From NCBI RefSeq assembly GCF_030124375.1, contig NZ_JASKLS010000001.1, forward strand, positions 602,526 through 666,525: DNA of 64,000 nucleotides, given 5' to 3'. This document shows positions 1-7,255 of this stretch, piece after piece. The stretch's first letter is position 1, and every line of letters begins with the position of its first letter. The DNA comes from Sinorhizobium sp. 6-70. Its GTDB lineage: Bacteria; Pseudomonadota; Alphaproteobacteria; Rhizobiales; Rhizobiaceae. Position numbers and translations under genes: made by a program. The notes beneath the pieces were generated by a model. It had not been told where the DNA came from. It did not search any database and saw only the letters and a list, made by a program, of their open reading frames with translations.

Positions 1-690
1 CTCGGCCTCCGCCTCCGCCCGGCCAAAGCCATTGCCCGCCGCGAAATCCCAGTCGGGCGCGAAAGCGTCGGGCAGCCGCGTCCCCCGCCGCCTTCCCCCG
101 CTCCGGTTGGCCTCGCCGCGATAGGCCCGCCGATGCCCGGCCTCCCGGTAATCACCGTTGCCATGCCCCATCGGCGGATAGCCATGCCGGCACTCGGCGA
201 CCGGGCGCTCAGCTTGCGGAGACGCGCTTGGTCGTGGTTCGGCCGGCAAGATTCCGGCGGCATCGTCCCGCTCATCAGAACGCCAAAGACTTGGCCCAGC
301 GGGACTTTGCCCCGCCTGGCCTGGAGCATTTGAGGCCCGGCGAGTGACGGCCGGCCCGGCGGCTATTGGGTTCGGGGTTGGGTTAATTTCTTTAGGGGGT
401 GCGGGGGACCTTTCTTTATGGGGAAGGGGGGCGTCACGCTCCGTCACGCGGCTGTCACCGGCCGTCGCGTGACGCGGGCAAGCCTCGCCCTGAACTCCCT
501 CCGCTTCCTCCCGCGCCAGCCGTTGCCGGCGGCGCTGCTGGCGGGCGCGGTCGGACGCTCGGCGCCGCTCAAGCGCGTCGAGCGCATGCGCCTCGGCGGT
601 CGAAACCGCCGAAAGGATCATCTCCGGCGTCGCCCCTGCCTCCACCAGCGCCGCCACGATCGCCGAGATCCGCAATGCCGCTTCCCTCAT
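1..690 (-). CDS. Phage-type replication/regulatory-like protein, 3' end beyond the window
   Basis: An open frame of 230 codons runs from an ATG at 690 leftwards off the window edge without a stop. A purine-rich GGAAGG..AGG sequence lies just upstream of the ATG. The first 40 residues form an Ala/Glu-rich helical segment (MREAALRISAIVAALVEAGA at the start), followed by an Arg/Gln-rich basic stretch at 45-60, a Pro-rich linker, and a basic segment near 210 with RRRGTRLPDAF and PDWDF. I recall similar N-terminal and RLP..W segments from uncharacterised rhizobial phage/ICE proteins linked to replication genes, but this cannot be verified here. It is divergent from the S24 repressor at 1651, as expected for a phage-type immunity switch. 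The reading frame is well supported; the function is a guess. Confidence 0.6.
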   Translation of the reverse strand, partial: MREAALRISAIVAALVEAGATPEMILSAVSTAEAHALDALERRRASDRARQQRRRQRLAREEAEGVQGEACPRHATAGDSRVTERDAPLPHKERSPAPPKEINPTPNPIAAGPAVTRRASNAPGQAGQSPAGPSLWRSDERDDAAGILPAEPRPSASPQAERPVAECRHGYPPMGHGNGDYREAGHRRAYRGEANRSGGRRRGTRLPDAFAPDWDFAAGNGFGRAEAEAE

Positions 691-1038
691 CCTGCCTTCC
701 GCCTCTCACGAACAGCGCCTTGCCGAACGCCGCTACCGTTTGAATTTCCACCTCACCCCTCGGACCGGCGCGCCGCTCCAGGAGATCACAAGAGATCACG
801 CAAGCGCGCACCCGACCCGGGCCTGCACGGAATTCCCGTCGCGGCGCCGATTTCGCTGCGCATCCCATCGATGTTCTCGAATTCCCGCAGGCGCCGAACC
901 GGCCGCAGGACCTCCTCCCTCACCCGCCCGGCCACGGCCGGACGACATTTGGTTCGGGTGCGAAGCCCTGTCGGTTGAGGTCCAGCCGACAGGGCTTCGC
1001 GCTGATCGCCGGGGAGGAGAGCGGCGATCAGTTCCTGC

Positions 1039-1263
1039 GGGGTGCAGGAAAAGTGCGGAGCGGTTTTCCGTTCGCACCCCGCATCCCAAGAACCCCCGGG
1101 GTGCAGGAAAAGTGCGAAGCGGTTTTCCGTCCGCACCCCGCATCCCAAGAACCCCGGGGTGCAGGAAAAGTGCGAAGCGGTTTTCCGTTCGCACCCCGCA
1201 TCCCAAGAACCCCCGGGATGCAGGAAAGGTGCGAAGCGGTTTTCCGTCCGCACCCCGCATCCC
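1039..1263. repeat. Four tandem 58-59 bp palindromic units, arm type 1
   Basis: Units begin at about 1039, 1098, 1156 and 1215. Each has inverted arms GGGGTGC and GCACCCC around a core reading AGGAAAAGTGCGAAGCGGTT followed by TTCCG, then a spacer of the form GCATCCCAAGAACCCCC. A fifth, degenerate unit follows to about 1350. The same core occurs with other arms at 3251-3465, 53416-53459 and 59043-59086. The array lies in the gap between the left-edge gene and the repressor; frames through it on either strand are translations of the repeat and are not genes. Confidence 0.85.
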
Positions 1264-1562
1264 CGTCCTCGGGAACGTGCGACGGCGCTTTCCGTTCACA
1301 CCCGCACCCCGAGAAACTCGGGCGCGCGGATTTGCGAAGCGGACTTCCGCCTCCACCAGCACCTCAAAAACCGGGAAGATCGTGCGTCGCCCTTCTGCTG
1401 GCCCCGCCCAGTCCCCCGGGGCATCCAAGGGGATGCCCACAAGACTGATCTAGGGCACGGCCGAAGGCTTGAAAGGCGTAAGCCGGACGAAGGTCGGTAA
1501 AATCTTACGCTGCCGCCTCTTCATCCCTGCCTCCGTTGTTCGCGTTTCCATGTCGTCATGAA

Positions 1563-1590
1563 TGACACCATTCGTGTTGCCATGTCAACA
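1563..1590. promoter_or_regulatory. Operator-like palindromes upstream of the S24 repressor
   Basis: Two adjacent dyads are visible: GACACCATTCGTGTTG near 1564-1579 and TGTTG-N6-CAACA at 1575-1590. Related motifs (GACAC-N4-CGTGTCG and TGTTGA-AC-TCAACA) recur downstream of the repressor gene at 2825-2861. Sites repeated on both sides of a repressor gene suggest autoregulation plus control of a downstream operon; this is inference. Confidence 0.45.
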
Positions 1591-1650
1591 TGATTTGTGT
1601 TATGCATGTCGCTATGTTCCGGACGACGAGCGAGGAATATGTTCCGATCC

Positions 1651-2334
1651 ATGAGCGACAAAGCTGAAAGATTGCGCGAGGCGCGCCGCAAGGCCGGCTA
1701 TCGGTTTGCCTCCGATGCCGCCAACGCGCTTGGCGTCATCGCCTCGACCTATCGCGCCCACGAAAACGGCCAGAACGACTTCGAACTCGCCGAGGCCAAG
1801 TTCTACGGCCGGCGCTTCGATGTCGATCCGCTGTGGCTGCTCGACGGCGATCGGCGGGCGGGCAGCGGCGCCGCGCCCGTGGAGCCCGTGGGCGTCGACG
1901 AGCCGAACGGCACGGATATCACCCCGGTCGTCGGCCAGGGCAAAAAGATCCCCGTCTTCGGCCAGGCCGTCGGCGGAGTGGACGGTGAATTCCTAATGAA
2001 TGGCAATGTGTTGTACGAAGTCATGGCGCCGCCGATCCTCTCGGACATTTCCGGCGCCTATGCGGTCTCGGTTTCCGGCGATTCCATGTATCCGCGCTAC
2101 GAGGACGGCGAGGTCTGCTTTGTCGACCCCAAACGCCCGGTGAGGCGCGGCGACTATGTGATCGCCCAGATCCGGCTCGAAGAAAACGGCGCGCTGCTCG
2201 CCTACGTCAAGAAGTTCGTCCGCCACAACACCGCCGAGCTGGTGCTCGAGCAGTTCAACCCGCCAAAGGAACTCCGCTTCGACGCCAACACCGTCCACTC
2301 GGTCCACTACATCGCGCTCGCCGGGAATGCGTGA
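1651..2334 (+). CDS. CI/LexA-like repressor (HTH + S24 peptidase)
   Basis: A 227-residue protein with an N-terminal XRE-type helix-turn-helix (residues 5-65, including RYAHENGQN-like sequence) and a C-terminal S24/LexA-type self-cleaving domain. The catalytic serine lies in VSGDSMYPRY (Ser145) and the partner lysine in AYVKKF (Lys187/188). A small-residue site in VFGQAVGG (103-109) could be the cleavage point. Such repressors hold a prophage or integrative element silent until RecA filament-stimulated autocleavage. An ATG at 1639 and an earlier one at 1597 are also in frame; 1651 gives the start usual for the family. The gene is divergent from the left-edge gene and is flanked by related dyads, consistent with a phage immunity region. 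The function class is secure; the regulated element is not fully in view. Confidence 0.85.
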   Translation: MSDKAERLREARRKAGYRFASDAANALGVIASTYRAHENGQNDFELAEAKFYGRRFDVDPLWLLDGDRRAGSGAAPVEPVGVDEPNGTDITPVVGQGKKIPVFGQAVGGVDGEFLMNGNVLYEVMAPPILSDISGAYAVSVSGDSMYPRYEDGEVCFVDPKRPVRRGDYVIAQIRLEENGALLAYVKKFVRHNTAELVLEQFNPPKELRFDANTVHSVHYIALAGNA

Positions 2335-2415
2335 GCGGGAGTTGGTGCGCGGCTGGGCTGCTCGGGCGCCTTCGCTCCAGCCACGGCGCCTTGGATATCA
2401 GACTCCCGCACTCGG

Positions 2416-2583
2416 CCGTCATCCTCGGGCTTGACCCGAGGCACCGTCATCCTCGGGCTTGACCCGAGGCACCGTCATCCTCGGGCTTGACCCGAGGATC
2501 CAAACACAGGCAGCCGATGGCGCCCTGTGAACCAAGTACGGTCGCTCGATTCTAGATCCTCGGGTCAAGCCCGAGGATGACGG
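2416..2583. repeat. Dispersed palindromic element, TCCTCGGGCTTGACCCGAGG type
   Basis: Three tandem copies of a 28-bp unit (CCGTCATCCTCGGGCTTGAC then CCGAGGCA) are followed, about 55 bp later, by an inverted copy ending at 2583, so the outer ends form a long inverted repeat. A second element with the same ends and a different middle is at 28339-28477. No gene is seen in the rest of 2335-2824. Confidence 0.85.
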
Positions 2584-2824
2584 AACAAGGGGAAAAGCCC
2601 GTCACCTCATCAAGCCAGTTGAGCGGCAGATAGCCGAACAATGCGCGCCTCATTCCGGTGCCCGTCACCAGCGCGCCCAAGTCCTTGGACACAAGAGACT
2701 TCCGGTTCCGCATCGTCACTGGACAATCCGTGGCGGCGGCGCGGAAGCCTCCATGCCCCCTCGCCCCGAATCCCGCATCAAACCCGAACCATGTCGGCAA
2801 CACCAAAACAACACGGTACGTGTT

Positions 2825-2861
2825 GACACGATCCGTGTCGCGTGGAATGTTGAACTCAACA
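2825..2861. promoter_or_regulatory. Operator-like palindromes downstream of the repressor gene
   Basis: GACACG-ATC-CGTGTC at 2825-2839 and TGTTGA-AC-TCAACA at 2848-2861 are perfect dyads. Both resemble the dyads at 1563-1590 upstream of the repressor, and a third half-match (ACGTGTTGACACG) overlaps the first. They lie 60 bp before the small gene at 2923 and could be the second operator of the repressor. Confidence 0.45.
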
Positions 2862-2922
2862 CGAACAACACGCCGATGCCCGGCAGACCGGCCCATCGGA
2901 GACCGGGAGAGCGCGCGGCCGC

Positions 2923-3237
2923 ATGTCCATCCTCACGATAAAATCCGGCCTGCACGGCCATATCGACGAACTCTTTGCCGCCGATCTCCGCCGGTCGAGT
3001 GACGCCGAGAACCAGCAGGCGCTGAAGACCTTTCTGGCGAGCGTCTATTCCAGCCTCGCCTCGCTCGCCTGGCATCTCGGCGCTGATGGCAACGTCTTCC
3101 AGCGCGAGGCCCTGCCCGCCTCCGAGCTCACCGACGACGCCTTCTTCGTGCTCAACCGCGAGCGCGAATTTTCCGGCGGCGGCACCGGCCACGGCCAGCG
3201 CCTCGTCGGTACCCACAATCACCGCCAGCAATTCTAG
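2923..3237 (+). CDS. Hypothetical protein of the phage-like region
   Basis: A 104-residue frame with an ordinary protein-like composition: mixed hydrophobic and charged residues, helix-rich 15-60 (FAADLRRSS...LASVYSSLASLAWHLGADG), with a Gly/His-rich end. No family was recognised. It sits just after the operator-like dyads, so it may be the first gene of a repressor-controlled operon. The ribosome site is weak, and the stop falls 13 bp before the tandem palindrome array at 3251, so the C-terminus may have been altered by insertion of that array. Existence is moderately likely; function unknown. Confidence 0.45.
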   Translation: MSILTIKSGLHGHIDELFAADLRRSSDAENQQALKTFLASVYSSLASLAWHLGADGNVFQREALPASELTDDAFFVLNREREFSGGGTGHGQRLVGTHNHRQQF

Positions 3238-3250
3238 ATTCTTTGATGAC

Positions 3251-3465
3251 GCAATTCCGCACGGAAAACCGCTTCACACTTTTCCTGGAATTGCTTCTCA
3301 AACACACGCAATTCCGGACGGAAAACCGCTTCGCACTTTTCCTGGAATTGCTTCTCAAACATACGCAATTCCGGACGGAAAACCGCTTCGCACTTTTCCT
3401 GGAATTGCTTCTCAAACACACGCAATTCCGCACGGAAAACCGCTTCACACTTTTCCTGGAATTGC
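3251..3465. repeat. Four tandem 57-bp palindromic units, arm type 2
   Basis: Units start at 3251, 3308, 3365 and 3422. Each has arms GCAATTCC and GGAATTGC around the core CGGAAAACCGCTTCGCACTT then TTCCT, the reverse complement of the core of the 1039-1263 array. The spacer is TTCTCAAACACAC-like. Single copies with the same arms lie at 53416-53459 and 59043-59086. Confidence 0.9.
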
Positions 3466-3478
3466 TTTGGAGTCCCCA

Positions 3479-3721
3479 ATGCGCGCCGAAACCTATGCCG
3501 TCGTCAACCTCGCCGCCCTGAACCTGATCGAGGCGATGAGCGCCGCCTATTACGCGACCGAGGCCGAGGCCGCCGCGCGGCATGCCTTTCGGGTGAGGGA
3601 AATGCTGAAGAAGATCGCCGCCGCGCTGGAACAGGAGCACCGGCACGCCACCGTCGAGCCGGCACGCGGTGATGCCACAATCGGCGAGGCGACTAGGGGC
3701 GAGGCGGCGGCGGGCGACTAG
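3479..3721 (+). CDS. Small hypothetical helical protein
   Basis: An 80-residue frame starting at an ATG 13 bp after the tandem palindrome array. Residues 1-55 are strongly helical and Ala/Glu-rich (MRAETYAVVNLAALNLIEAM onwards); the C-terminal 25 residues are low-complexity Gly/Ala/Glu and may be poorly conserved. I do not recognise a family. Its position after the repressor and the 2923 frame fits a short phage-like operon now interrupted by repeats. No clear ribosome site; alternative starts are internal. Confidence 0.45.
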   Translation: MRAETYAVVNLAALNLIEAMSAAYYATEAEAAARHAFRVREMLKKIAAALEQEHRHATVEPARGDATIGEATRGEAAAGD

Positions 3722-4051
3722 GGGCGAGGCGACGACCGGCGCGGCGCATCTTCGAGCGACAAGAACCGCCTCCCCTTGCCTGACGCTCATATCGGACCTC
3801 CCGGCCGCCCCCGCAAGCCGGGCTGAACACAAGCCGGGCTGAACAGTAGCCGGCCCGAGGACGAGGCCCGCGATCAAGCGCCGCCGCAACCATTGCGCGC
3901 CTCTGCCGGGCCCTTCCCCAAAGAGGCCCCGCCCCACCTTGCGGCTTGACACTTGATCGGTATCAAGGCGCAAGCCTGCGGGCGGGCCTAAAAAACCTTC
4001 TTCATGGATGGTAGCCTGAGCATTCCCGGCAACGGCCGTCCGGAACCGCCC

Positions 4052-4157
4052 GCTGCAAGTTTCCTTAAATCCCGACCGATTTGAGGCAAGAAACACGCAG
4101 CAATTGAACGTGCTACAGTATCCTTCGCGCGGCCTCACGAGACGCGCGGCGCTGTCG
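4052..4157. repeat. RIME-like intergenic mosaic element
   Basis: A palindrome CTGCAAGTTTCCTTAAATC...GATTTGAGG...ACGCAG is followed by CTACAGTATCC and GCGCGGCCTCACGAGACGCGC and ends GGCGCTGTCG. The two-palindrome layout matches the other elements at 18556, 20562, 41955, 46017 and 58935. It lies directly upstream of the gene at 4172. Nothing else was seen in 3722-4051. Confidence 0.7.
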
Positions 4158-4171
4158 TTCAGGAGGAAGTC

Positions 4172-4630
4172 ATGTTCGTCAGGGAAATGACCGAGCAGGA
4201 ATCAATCGCGCTCGTCGCCTCGGGCCGCCTCGGCCGGCTCGCCTGCTGCCGGGACGGCCGGCCCTACATCGTTCCGATCCACTACGCGCTTGCCGGCCGA
4301 TGCCTCTACGGCTTCTCGATGCTCGGGCAGAAGATCGAGTGGATGCGCGACAATCCCTTGGTCTGCGTCGAGATCGACGAGCTTGTGAGCCATGACGAGT
4401 GGAAGAGCGTCGTCCTCTCAGGCCGCTACCAGGAATTGCCGGATACCGAGCAATGGCGCCGCGAGCGGCTGCACGCCTGGTCGCTGCTCGAAAAACACGT
4501 CAATTGGTGGGAGCCCGGCGGCCTGAAGCCCGGCCCGCAAGAGATCACCGATGCCGCGCCGCCCGTCTTCTATTGCATCGATATCGAGGAGATCACCGGC
4601 CGCGCGGCGATGCCGGGCGACCCGACATGA
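4172..4630 (+). CDS. Pyridoxamine 5'-phosphate oxidase-related flavin-binding protein
   Basis: A 152-residue protein of the PNPOx-like/NimA split-barrel type. It opens with MFVREMTEQESIALVASGRL, then GRLACCRDGRPYIVPIHYAL, the usual strand pair that forms the FMN pocket in this family, followed by YGFSMLGQKIEWMRDNPLVC. It probably binds FMN or F420 and acts as a small reductase or redox sensor; the substrate is unknown. The start is supported by TTCAGGAGGAAGTC upstream. It is convergent with the GreA-family gene, with a hairpin between them. The family call is good; the activity is open. Confidence 0.8.
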   Translation: MFVREMTEQESIALVASGRLGRLACCRDGRPYIVPIHYALAGRCLYGFSMLGQKIEWMRDNPLVCVEIDELVSHDEWKSVVLSGRYQELPDTEQWRRERLHAWSLLEKHVNWWEPGGLKPGPQEITDAAPPVFYCIDIEEITGRAAMPGDPT

Positions 4631-4634
4631 CGAA

Positions 4635-4653
4635 AAGGGCTTGCAGAGCCCTT
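4635..4653 (-). terminator. Intrinsic terminator between convergent genes
   Basis: A perfect 7-bp stem AAGGGCT / AGCCCTT with a 5-nt loop. On the minus strand it is followed by TTTTCG, so it would terminate transcripts of the GreA-family gene; it may also act weakly on the plus-strand gene ending at 4630. Confidence 0.6.
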
Positions 4654-4681
4654 GCACCCTCCGGGTGGCGACACCAGCGCC

Positions 4682-5164
4682 CTACGCGATGGCGATGATC
4701 TCGAGCTCCTGATCGCCGACGCTCACGACATCGCCCACGGCCCTGCCCCTCAGAATCCTTGCCACCGGGGAAACATAGGAAATCGATCCGGCCTTGGGAT
4801 CGGCCTCGTCCTCGCCGACGATCCGATAGGTCTGCACCCGCCCGTCATCACGGCTGAAGGTGACCGTGCTGCCAAAGGCGACCGTGTCGGTCGACGTCGG
4901 GTCAGCGACAAGCTCAGCCGTGCGAACGCGCTCCGCAAAGTAGCGCAAGTCACGCAAGGGGCTTGCGGCCTGCCGCCGCCGTTCGTTCACATCCTCGATC
5001 GCGCCTGTCGCATCATAGGCCTCGCGCGCCTGCTGCAGCTGCATTTCGAGCGCCTTCAACCCCGCTTCCGTCACGAGGTTCGGATGGGGTGAAATCGGAC
5101 GGTCGGGCAGCAGGGTTTCCGCAGCCGTTTCGGCACTTTCTTCCTTGACGAAGGCAACGCTCAA
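4682..5164 (-). CDS. GreA/GreB-family transcript elongation factor
   Basis: A 160-residue protein from a TTG start at 5164, preceded by GGAGTCCGATC. The N-terminal part after residue 25 (LVTEAGLKALEMQLQQAREA onwards) is the coiled coil that inserts into the RNA polymerase secondary channel; the C-terminal part (FGSTVTFSRDDGRVQTYRIV, ISYVSPVARILRGRAVGDVV) is the FKBP-like domain of GreA. Genuine GreA/B factors carry acidic residues at the coiled-coil tip; here the tip reads near AIEDVNERRR, so cleavage activity versus a Gre-homologue role is not certain. The frame extends far upstream in codons without a ribosome site, so the TTG is preferred. It shares a terminator region with the convergent gene at 4172. 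Confidence 0.8.
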   Translation of the reverse strand: MSVAFVKEESAETAAETLLPDRPISPHPNLVTEAGLKALEMQLQQAREAYDATGAIEDVNERRRQAASPLRDLRYFAERVRTAELVADPTSTDTVAFGSTVTFSRDDGRVQTYRIVGEDEADPKAGSISYVSPVARILRGRAVGDVVSVGDQELEIIAIA

Positions 5165-5557
5165 GATCGGACTCCATTCAGACGCGGTGGGCTCTTGCAG
5201 CGGATGGTGCACAGCCCCTGTTGTAGCACCATGGTTGCGGCGACGATCGTCCACCTCTCGGCGGCCGGCGCCAATCAACCTTATACGATGTTTCCGATGG
5301 TCAGCGCGACTGGAATAACGCGTCCCTGGACAAGGCAGTGCCGAGCATTGTCTTCGCCCGATGGTCGATGTCCGCCTTGCGCCAGAGCGGAAGTTTGCGG
5401 CTGGGTGATCGATGACCGCTGTCGACCCGTTACTGTCGTCGGGGAAGTGCCCATTCAAAAGCCGCTTCGAGCCATTGCGGACAGATAGGCAGAGGGTTGT
5501 TCCCATTCTGTTTCAATCCGCTATTCTCACTCACGAAACCATGCGTCGGGGGAAGCG
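5165..5557. other. Intergenic gap, no gene seen
   Basis: About 390 bp between the divergent GreA-family gene and the PEP-mutase-family gene. Frames through it look like out-of-frame GC-rich sequence. It should contain the two divergent promoters, but no convincing -35/-10 pair could be fixed. Confidence 0.5.
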
Positions 5558-6400
5558 ATGCTAGATCAAAACGCCAAGTTCGAGCGCCTGAAGGCACTTC
5601 ATTACGGAGACAAGGCATTCGTCATCCCCAATCCGTGGGACGCCGGTTCTGCGCGCCTGCTAGCAAGTCTCGGCTTCGAGGCTCTTGCGACCACAAGCGC
5701 GGGCTATGCGTTCTCAAAAGGCAAGCTGGACTCCTTTGCCAGCCTCGGCAGGGGCGAGATTCTTGAGAACGCCGCCGAGATCGTCGGCGCGACCGATCTG
5801 CCTGTCTCGGCGGACCTTGAAGACGGCTTCGGCGCTGCGCCAGAGACTTGCGCCGAAACCATTCGTTTGGCCTGCGGAGTCGGGCTGGTCGGTGGATCAA
5901 TCGAGGATGCGACAGGCAATCCCGATGCTCCGATCTACGAGCTTTCCCACGCGGTCGAACGCCTTCGGGCTGCGGCAGAAGCGGCCCGTGGTCTGCCCTT
6001 CCTGCTGACGGCACGAGCCGAGAACTACCTTTGGGAAAGGCCCGACCTGGAAGATACGATCAGGCGGCTTCAAGCCTTCTCGGCAGCGGGGGCTGATGTT
6101 CTTTACGCCCCGGGTCTGCCTGACATTGAGGCCATCCGGACCGTCTGCGCGGCCGTGGACAAACCCGTCAACGTGGTCATGGGGCTAAAAGGACGAAGCT
6201 ACTCTGTTGCGGAGCTGTCGGATGCCGGGGTGCGCCGGGTCAGCGTCGGTGGTTCCTTCGCACGGGCCGCGCTCGGCGCGTTGATGCGCTCGGCCGAGGA
6301 GGTGAAATCGACCGGTACGTTCACCTATGCCGCCGATGCGCTCCCTGCCGCGATCATCGGCCAGCTCATGTCGCAAGAGAAGCGCGACGACAGGCGATGA
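5558..6400 (+). CDS. Isocitrate lyase/PEP mutase family protein
   Basis: A 280-residue TIM-barrel enzyme of the PEP mutase/isocitrate lyase superfamily. Family features seen are FVIPNPWDAGSARLLASLGF (22-41), TTSAGYAFSKG (47-57), LPVSADLEDGFG (81-92, acidic residues that bind Mg2+), GSIEDATG and LTARAENYL. The KKCGH-type active-site loop of isocitrate lyase is absent, so it belongs to the oxaloacetate decarboxylase / carboxyphosphonoenolpyruvate mutase-like branch, acting on a 2-oxo or 2-enol acid. The ATG follows GGGGGAAGCG. It stands alone on the plus strand, with DUF2200 190 bp downstream. The substrate cannot be told from the sequence. Confidence 0.85.
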   Translation: MLDQNAKFERLKALHYGDKAFVIPNPWDAGSARLLASLGFEALATTSAGYAFSKGKLDSFASLGRGEILENAAEIVGATDLPVSADLEDGFGAAPETCAETIRLACGVGLVGGSIEDATGNPDAPIYELSHAVERLRAAAEAARGLPFLLTARAENYLWERPDLEDTIRRLQAFSAAGADVLYAPGLPDIEAIRTVCAAVDKPVNVVMGLKGRSYSVAELSDAGVRRVSVGGSFARAALGALMRSAEEVKSTGTFTYAADALPAAIIGQLMSQEKRDDRR

Positions 6401-6589
6401 CTGCATTGTCTCACATAGCCGCCTCTCAGCACCTTCGCAACGGACTTCCGAATCCCACGCAATGCGGACCTCAGCATCCTGACGTGCGAAGTCTGCAATG
6501 GGCCAACAGCGGGAGACCTATTTGCAGCTCAATGTCGTAATCGAGCCAACAACGACCTAGCCCGGTAGGTAGCTTTGGGAGCGGAAACA

Positions 6590-6943
6590 ATGGCAAAACA
6601 CAGGATCTATACAACGAGCTTTGCAAGCGTTTACCCCCACTATGTCGCGAAGGCAGAGAAAAAAGGGCGGACCAAAGCGGAGGTCGATCAGGTCATCTCA
6701 TGGCTGACCGGGTATGGTCCGAAAGAGTTCGAAGCTCAACTGGCTAGGAAAACCGACTTTGAGACGTTTTTTGCCGACGCGCCCAAAATGAATCCATCGC
6801 GAGCCTTGATCAAAGGCGTCGTCTGCGGTGTCCGCGTCGAGGACATAGAAGAGCCAACCATGCGGGAGATTCGCTACCTGGACAAGCTGATCGATGAGCT
6901 GGCGCGGGGCAAAGCGATGGACAAGATTCTGCGCGAGAATTGA
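6590..6943 (+). CDS. DUF2200 family protein
   Basis: A 117-residue small cytosolic protein beginning [20 protein letters not shown], with [19 protein letters not shown] and [20 protein letters not shown], the pattern of the DUF2200 family. Family function is unknown. An in-frame ATG five codons upstream (6575) exists; the start at 6590 is the one shared with homologues as I remember them, with GGGAGCG upstream. Single gene, no operon partners. Confidence 0.85.
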   Translation: MAKHRIYTTSFASVYPHYVAKAEKKGRTKAEVDQVISWLTGYGPKEFEAQLARKTDFETFFADAPKMNPSRALIKGVVCGVRVEDIEEPTMREIRYLDKLIDELARGKAMDKILREN

Positions 6944-7017
6944 TGCGCCCGCCGATCTCTGTCCGCGTGACGTTCTTGCCGGCAAGGCGGGCACTCGCTT
7001 GGTGGAGACGACGCCCG

Positions 7018-7140
7018 CTACAATGTCAGGACGAGGAAGACCAGGAACGCGATGGGTATGGCGACCAACAAGGTGAGAAGCATCTCCGTGCCAACATTTT
7101 CCCAATAGCGCCGGCTCCAGTGTCTGCGAGGACGCCGCAT
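7018..7140 (-). CDS. Candidate 40-residue membrane peptide
   Basis: A short frame from ATG 7140 to TAG at 7018-7020. It has a basic N-terminus (MRRPRRHWSRRYWENVGTEM) followed by one strongly hydrophobic helix of about 20 residues ending the protein, giving the layout of a single-span small membrane protein with the N-terminus inside. A second in-frame ATG is at residue 20. GGAG lies immediately before each ATG, which is close for a ribosome site. The remaining 6944-7017 and 7141-7255 hold nothing recognised. Coding status is uncertain. Confidence 0.4.
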   Translation of the reverse strand: MRRPRRHWSRRYWENVGTEMLLTLLVAIPIAFLVFLVLTL

Positions 7141-7255
7141 CTCCGTGCCCTCCACTCTTCAGGGCATTCTACTGCGATCTCGACTGGAATTCACCGGCCT
7201 GGAGATCCCCGACGAACCGGATGGCCGCTGCGGTGGAGGTGCTTATCATTTCTTC

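Noticed and set aside
1039..1263. Possible CRISPR array
   Set aside because: The units are contiguous palindromic repeats with near-identical sequence between them; there are no unique spacers and no cas genes.
786..1500. Several overlapping open frames on both strands through the tandem palindromes
   Set aside because: The predicted peptides repeat the same phrase in each unit (for example GCERKTASHFSCTPG-like), the mark of translated repeats rather than a protein.
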